64,000 bases of DNA from Mangrovibacter plantisponsor. Lineage in GTDB: Bacteria > Pseudomonadota > Gammaproteobacteria > Enterobacterales > Enterobacteriaceae. Within the stretch, counting starts at the first letter, position 1. Each line of letters opens with the position of its first letter. Below are positions 59,735 through 64,000 of the stretch, in pieces. Location: contig NZ_QGTS01000001.1 in the NCBI RefSeq assembly GCF_003182475.1, positions 103,980 to 167,979 of the forward strand, in the 5' to 3' direction. The notes under the pieces are model-generated. The model searched no databases. It worked only from the letters and a program-made list of their open reading frames with translations, and was not told the origin of the DNA. The position numbers were made by a program, and so were the translations under genes.

Positions 59735-60715
59735 CTAAGCCAGTTGCATCGCCAGTTTTATCGAAACCGCCATGCTCTCAGACTTTGCTTTACCTGTCCA
59801 GGCAATATCAAATGCGGTGCCGTGATCGGCCGAAGTACGAATAAACGGAAGCCCTGCAGTGATATTCACCCCATCATAAAAACCTAACAACTTAAGTGGA
59901 ATATGCCCCTGATCGTGGTACATCGCCACCACCATGTCATACATGCCTTCATTACATTGCATATAGACGGTATCTGGTGGGCACGGGCCATACACATCCA
60001 CACCCTGCTCTTTCATTGCGGCAACAGCCGGGCCGACAATACGAATCTCTTCATCACCAAACAGGCCGTTTTCCCCGGCATGAGGGTTCACCCCGGCCAC
60101 AGCAATACGCGGGTGGGTAAAACCAACACGTTTCAGGAACTGGTCTGCCAGGCGAATCACGGTTTCTACACGCGGCTGGTTAAGCGTATCGAGAAACTTA
60201 CGCAGTGCAATATGCGTGGAAACATGAATCACTTTCAGCGTGTCGGTGTATAACACCATCGCGTAGTCTTTGCTGTTGGTGAGCTTAGCCAAAAGCTCAG
60301 TATGCCCGGGGTATAAATGCCCGGCGGCATGCAGCGCCTCTTTATTGAGTGGTGCGGTGGCAATTGCACTGACATCCCCTGCCATTGCCAGCTCAGTTGC
60401 TTTCCTGATGCAGCGGTAAGCCAAATCACCGGCCTGCTTTTGCACTTTCCCGGGTTCAAGCGCTTGGGGGTCTGCAAGGGGTTCATCAATCACGTTGATA
60501 ATCCCGGGCGCAAACTGGGCCTGGCTCACCTGGTCAATAATGCGCAATTCTGCAGGTTTGGTAATTTGTAGCGCCAGAATGCGGCGTAACGTTGCCGCAC
60601 AACCGACAACAACTGCAGGAATGCCTGATAACTCTCCTTCAGCCAGTGCACTGATGATAATTTCCGGGCCAATGCCCGCCGGGTCACCCATGGTAATTGC
60701 GATAACGTTGGTCAC
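59735..60715 (-). CDS. PdxA2-type 4-phospho-D-threonate/erythronate dehydrogenase
   Basis: The 326-residue PdxA-family oxidoreductase starts at a GTG that overlaps the kinase stop by 4 bp (GTGA). Family parts are [36 protein letters not shown] (metal-binding His), [13 protein letters not shown] and [15 protein letters not shown]. Genuine PdxA acts in vitamin B6 synthesis and lies next to ksgA/surA; the neighbouring DUF1537 kinase marks this one as PdxA2, which oxidises and decarboxylates 4-phosphothreonate or 4-phosphoerythronate to dihydroxyacetone phosphate. Which stereoisomer is used cannot be told. Confidence 0.88.
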   Translation of the reverse strand: MTNVIAITMGDPAGIGPEIIISALAEGELSGIPAVVVGCAATLRRILALQITKPAELRIIDQVSQAQFAPGIINVIDEPLADPQALEPGKVQKQAGDLAYRCIRKATELAMAGDVSAIATAPLNKEALHAAGHLYPGHTELLAKLTNSKDYAMVLYTDTLKVIHVSTHIALRKFLDTLNQPRVETVIRLADQFLKRVGFTHPRIAVAGVNPHAGENGLFGDEEIRIVGPAVAAMKEQGVDVYGPCPPDTVYMQCNEGMYDMVVAMYHDQGHIPLKLLGFYDGVNITAGLPFIRTSADHGTAFDIAWTGKAKSESMAVSIKLAMQLA

Positions 60716-62010
60716 TTAGTCTTCTCCTCAAAAAAATGCACAACCTCCAGCAAGGTGTCCGTGTTACCGAAACCGCCTGCTTTGGTCATTACCGGCCGCA
60801 GATACTGGCTGCCTGTGAACTCTCCCCACGGCACACATTCGGCAATGCGGCCATGAATCGTAAAACCTTGCGCTCCGAGCACCCGGGCTACGGCTATCGC
60901 CACATCACCACCAGACAGGTACATCCCTCCAGGTGTGGCATCACTCAAAATGGCCTGGGTAAGCCTGCCCAAAAACAGGCACAGCTTTTCGCCCAACTGA
61001 GCGCGGTTCAGTTGGTAGCGCTGGCACAACCGGGCAACCTGGTGCCTGGCATCATGGTGCTCAGTGGTGCTGATAACGCAATGGCGGCCACTATTCAGCG
61101 CGGCAACTGCCGCCTGAACACATTCATGCAGGTAGCTCTCGCTGTCCGCAGAAAGCGCCTGTTCTGCACTGAGAGCCATGTGGGTAACAAGCGGGTGCTG
61201 CATGACTGCCTGCATTTGCTGTTGAGCGATTTCACTCATTGAGCCAACTACAGCAAGGAGCGGCCCGCTGGAATGGGGCAATAGCGGCGATGTTGCTGCC
61301 AGTGGAAACAGATACTGCGCCAGCGCTTCACAAATTCCCGCAGACCCTGCCAGCAGTGGGCGAACGGGTAATGAAGCAACCGCTTCAATGACTCGCGTCA
61401 GATCTGGTGCAGTTTCACTGTCCACCACCACCACTTCCACGCCGCGGGCAAAGCACGCCTGCAGTGTTGCGGCCAGGTTACCCTGGCGGACGCAGGCCAG
61501 GTCTGCCAGGTAACAGACCCGCTCAGCCTGTTGTTGCAGCACATGAATAATGTCGGCATCGGTGACCGGGGTTTTCGGGTCGCTGGCAAATTCGGTTTGG
61601 TTGACGGGTATACCTTTTACCAGGCACTGCCCGTTGGTGGTGGTACGCCCAAGGCCCGGTGAAGCCAGCGCCACTACCGCACCGGCTAAACCGGATGCCT
61701 GTAATGCCGCGGAAACTTCTGCGCCGGGGTTGCCCCGCAACGTTGAGTCGATTTTTTTGACCAGCCAGTGGGAATGGCCCGGTAACCCCACAGTATTGAT
61801 GGCTGCTTTGATTGCCTGTTCAGCCTGGTTTGCGGCCAACGCACGGCTGTCGGTATTGACTGCCACCACTTGCGCCTGAGGCACATTTTCCGGGTGGAAC
61901 ATCACCATTGCCTGCGCGCCATTCAGAGCGAAGTTAACTGCGGCATCATTTGCCCCAGTGAAGTCATCCGCAAGAATCAGGACGTTGTCTCCCTGGTACT
62001 GCGCTTCCAT
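60712..62010 (-). CDS. DUF1537 four-carbon acid sugar kinase (DtnK/DenK-like)
   Basis: The 432-residue kinase has the N-terminal substrate domain (ILADDFTGANDAAV, NTDSRAL, KKIDSTLRGN) and C-terminal ATP domain (AVVGSMSEIAQQQ, GGMYLSGGDVAIAVARVLG, MTKAGGFG). Such kinases phosphorylate D-threonate or D-erythronate at C4, giving the substrate of the PdxA2 enzyme encoded next. The ATG at 62010 has AGGAG upstream. It is the first gene of the leftward transcript. Confidence 0.9.
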   Translation of the reverse strand: MEAQYQGDNVLILADDFTGANDAAVNFALNGAQAMVMFHPENVPQAQVVAVNTDSRALAANQAEQAIKAAINTVGLPGHSHWLVKKIDSTLRGNPGAEVSAALQASGLAGAVVALASPGLGRTTTNGQCLVKGIPVNQTEFASDPKTPVTDADIIHVLQQQAERVCYLADLACVRQGNLAATLQACFARGVEVVVVDSETAPDLTRVIEAVASLPVRPLLAGSAGICEALAQYLFPLAATSPLLPHSSGPLLAVVGSMSEIAQQQMQAVMQHPLVTHMALSAEQALSADSESYLHECVQAAVAALNSGRHCVISTTEHHDARHQVARLCQRYQLNRAQLGEKLCLFLGRLTQAILSDATPGGMYLSGGDVAIAVARVLGAQGFTIHGRIAECVPWGEFTGSQYLRPVMTKAGGFGNTDTLLEVVHFFEEKTK

Positions 62011-62041
62011 GGTGTCTCCTGCTCATCATTATCGTTGCCAA

Positions 62042-62160
62042 TGATTATATTCAATCACATTTGATTATATGTGAGCAAGATCAAGTTAATTGAATCGGGG
62101 ATAAATTATAAAATTAGCCATGTTGTGAAACAGCAATGCTGTATTGATTGAATTCAATCA
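62042..62160. promoter_or_regulatory. Divergent promoter region with two 16-bp operators
   Basis: TGATTGAATTCAATCA (62145-62160) is a perfect 16-bp palindrome 30 bp before the alcohol dehydrogenase start. TGATTATATTCAATCA (62042-62057) matches it at 14 of 16 positions and lies 31 bp before the kinase start. The centres are 103 bp apart, near ten helical turns, so one dimeric repressor could loop the DNA and control both directions. A half-good CRP site (TGTGA-N6-TCAAG) starts at 62070. Confidence 0.7.
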
Positions 62161-62190
62161 CCACATTGCATATCCAGACAGGAGAGGAGC

Positions 62191-63339
62191 GTGGGTACAA
62201 TAAACAGCACCATTATTAGCGGCGCAGGTGCCATAGCGTCAATAGAGCCATTACTGGCAGATAAAAAAAGCATTTTATTAGTCAGTGACCAGAACATTAT
62301 CAAACTGGCCCCGGTGAAAGTGCTGTCAGAACTTTTGCAGGCCAATAACCGGCACGTGAGCATTGTTGACAATGTTCCCCCGGAACCCGCCCGCGATGAT
62401 GTGAACCAGATTATGGGCAAACTCCAGGGTGCCCAGTTTGATTTGGTGGTGGGTGTTGGCGGTGGCAGCGTACTGGATGTCGCTAAGTTATTGTCTGTGC
62501 TCTGCCACACCAGTGCCCCCACACTGGAAGCCCTGCTTGCTGGTGAAAAACCGTCAACGCGCCTGGCTTCTTTGCTGATCCCTGCCTCTGCAGGTACCGG
62601 TTCAGAAGCCACTCCCAACGCAATTCTGGCCATCCCGGAACAGCAAACAAAAGTGGGCATCATTTCACCTGTGTTATTACCGGATTACGTTGCGCTACTG
62701 CCAGAACTCACCACCAGCATGCCAGCACATATCGCCTCTTCGACCGGTATTGATGCCCTGTGCCATCTGATTGAGTGCTTTACCGCCACCATTGCCAACC
62801 CGGTGAGCGATAACGTGGCGTTACAGGGGATGTTTAAGCTGTTCCGCAATATAGAAAACGCAGTTAAAGACCCGGAGAACCTGTCTGCCAAACTGGAAAT
62901 GCTCTGGGCTTCTTATTATGGCGGGGTGGCGATTAACCACGCAGGGACGCACCTGGTACACGCAATGTCTTACCCTTTGGGCGGGAAATATCACCTGCCC
63001 CATGGTGTTGCTAATGCCATTTTACTTACCCCCTGCATGCGCTTTATTCGCCCGGCCGTTGTTGAGAAGTTTGCTGAAGTCTGGGACCTGATCCCCGGCA
63101 GCGACCAGCAGTTAAGTGCAGAAGAAAAATCATGCCGCCTGGTCGACTGGTTTGGCGAACTGGTGGAAAAACTACAACTCCCGGCTTCACTGGAAGCGCT
63201 GGGAATCAGCCCGGATAACGTACCAGACCTTGTGGATGGTGCGCTGAATGTCCAGCGCCTGATTAAAAATGTGCCCTGCCCTGTCAGTGCAGCAAATATT
63301 CAGGCCATCTACGAAACGCTTTTTACTCAAGGAAAATAA
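62191..63339 (+). CDS. Iron-containing alcohol dehydrogenase
   Basis: The 382-residue group III dehydrogenase starts at a GTG with GGAGAGGAGC upstream. The nucleotide site is VGVGGGSVLDVAK, and metal ligands are in STGIDALCHLIECF (Asp, His) and HLVHAMSYPLGGKYHLPHG (two His). Its charge in this locus could be oxidation of an alcohol or hydroxy-acid feeding the pathway, or reduction of an aldehyde from the aldolase encoded next. Relatives act on 4-hydroxybutyrate, 1,3-propanediol or phosphonoacetaldehyde-like substrates; I cannot pick one. Confidence 0.9.
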   Translation: MGTINSTIISGAGAIASIEPLLADKKSILLVSDQNIIKLAPVKVLSELLQANNRHVSIVDNVPPEPARDDVNQIMGKLQGAQFDLVVGVGGGSVLDVAKLLSVLCHTSAPTLEALLAGEKPSTRLASLLIPASAGTGSEATPNAILAIPEQQTKVGIISPVLLPDYVALLPELTTSMPAHIASSTGIDALCHLIECFTATIANPVSDNVALQGMFKLFRNIENAVKDPENLSAKLEMLWASYYGGVAINHAGTHLVHAMSYPLGGKYHLPHGVANAILLTPCMRFIRPAVVEKFAEVWDLIPGSDQQLSAEEKSCRLVDWFGELVEKLQLPASLEALGISPDNVPDLVDGALNVQRLIKNVPCPVSAANIQAIYETLFTQGK

Positions 63340-63340
63340 C

Positions 63341-64000
63341 ATGTCTGAACCCATTACCGGGGTACTGACCGCCATCGTCACACCCTTTACTCAACAAGGT
63401 GAGTTGAATACCGCCCAGTTACGCCAACAAGTTCAGCGCCAAATCAAGGCTGGTAATGGTGTGTTTTGCGGCGGCACAAATGGCGAATTTTTTGTGCTCA
63501 GTGAGCAGGAAAAAGTCGCTATAGCTGAAATCTGTGTTGCCGAATCTGCCGGGCGTAAACCGGTCGTCGGGCATATTGGCGAAATCTCAACCCGGGATAC
63601 CATTCGCCTGGGTAAACAAGTCGCGCAAACGGGTGTCAACGCGGTATCGGCTGTTACGCCCTGGTTTGTTCCCCTCACCCAGCAAGAGCTGGCACGCCAC
63701 TACCTGGCTGTCGCGGATGCGCTGACTGTACCTTTGTATCTCTACAATATTCCGGCCCGGACCGGTAACACCCTGGCACCAGAAACCGTACGCCAACTGG
63801 CGGAACACCCCAACATTGTTGGTATTAAAGACAGCGCAGGCAGTTACGACAGCCTGAGTGGTTTTCTCCACGCCACACAAGATTTACCCGCGTTCTCCGT
63901 ACTGAATGGCCCGGATTCATTAATTCACCGCGGCTTTGTTGAAGGGTGTAAGGCCTGCGTTTCAGGGCTGGCAAATGTAGCCCCCACACAAATCAACGCT
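63341..64000 (+). CDS. DapA-family aldolase/dehydratase, 3' end cut by window
   Basis: The visible 220 residues begin MSEPITGVLTAIVTPFTQQG one base after the dehydrogenase stop. The Schiff-base lysine is Lys163 in VGIKDSAGSY and the catalytic tyrosine Tyr135 in LYLYNIPARTGN, with GGTNGEFFVLS in the place of the DapA GTTGE loop. Real DapA makes dihydrodipicolinate; members in sugar-acid loci act on 2-keto-3-deoxy acids or similar. The operon context (alcohol dehydrogenase, divergent kinase and PdxA2) favours a catabolic aldolase. The end lies beyond 64000. Confidence 0.88.
   Translation, partial: MSEPITGVLTAIVTPFTQQGELNTAQLRQQVQRQIKAGNGVFCGGTNGEFFVLSEQEKVAIAEICVAESAGRKPVVGHIGEISTRDTIRLGKQVAQTGVNAVSAVTPWFVPLTQQELARHYLAVADALTVPLYLYNIPARTGNTLAPETVRQLAEHPNIVGIKDSAGSYDSLSGFLHATQDLPAFSVLNGPDSLIHRGFVEGCKACVSGLANVAPTQINA

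Overview
The window is chromosomal DNA of an enterobacterium (Gammaproteobacteria, Enterobacterales). From about 13.1 to 48.6 kb the gene order follows the Escherichia coli K-12 60-minute region almost gene for gene: stpA, alaE, ygaC, ygaM, nrdHIEF, proVWX, ygaY, ygaZH, mprA-emrAB, luxS, micA, gshA, yqaA, yqaB, an Arg/Ser tRNA cluster, csrA, alaS, recX, recA, pncC, mltB and srlAEBD-gutM-srlR-gutQ. Many proteins differ visibly from the E. coli versions as I remember them, so this is a related genus and not E. coli. I do not name a species.

Layout. 0-6.5 kb is a signalling block: the end of a PAS chemoreceptor, a very large CHASE/PAS hybrid histidine kinase and an overlapping REC-GGDEF diguanylate cyclase. 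6.5-9.2 kb, on the opposite strand, carries a complete second BamA-type outer-membrane assembly protein with a small helix-turn-helix-like gene behind it. 9.6-12.8 kb holds two small unknown genes and a membrane-bound diguanylate cyclase behind a terminator-containing leader. 13-48.6 kb is the conserved backbone, interrupted at 41.9-43.2 kb by an AT-rich insert with a Tlde1-like (DUF2778) type VI secretion effector, a small membrane protein that is probably its immunity partner, and an orphan Hcp.

After gutQ the E. coli order ends. 48.7-52.3 kb has a BhsA/YhcN-family peptide, a fused DJ-1/PfpI-GNAT protein, rcnB and ybiU. 52.4-54.8 kb has yciT and a plasmid-type partition cassette (ParA ATPase plus ribbon-helix-helix protein) between arrays of inverted repeats and five 15-bp iterons, with no replication gene. 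54.8-58.9 kb holds the ybiW-ybiY glycyl-radical enzyme pair and divergent fsaA. 58.9-64 kb is a catabolic locus: DeoR regulator, PdxA2-type dehydrogenase and DUF1537 kinase on one strand, iron alcohol dehydrogenase and a DapA-family aldolase (cut by the window end) on the other, with two near-identical 16-bp operators between them.

Regulatory sites that can be read directly are the recA promoter with a LexA box filling its spacer, the nrdHIEF promoter covered by two NrdR boxes 31 bp apart and followed by a leader terminator, MicA with its sigma-E promoter between luxS and gshA, and a CRP site placed about 41.5 bp before the predicted srlA start. The strongest candidates for something undescribed are the chromosomal partition-like cassette with its iterons, the BamA paralogue with its small partner gene, the orphan hcp-effector islet and the DJ-1/GNAT fusion.
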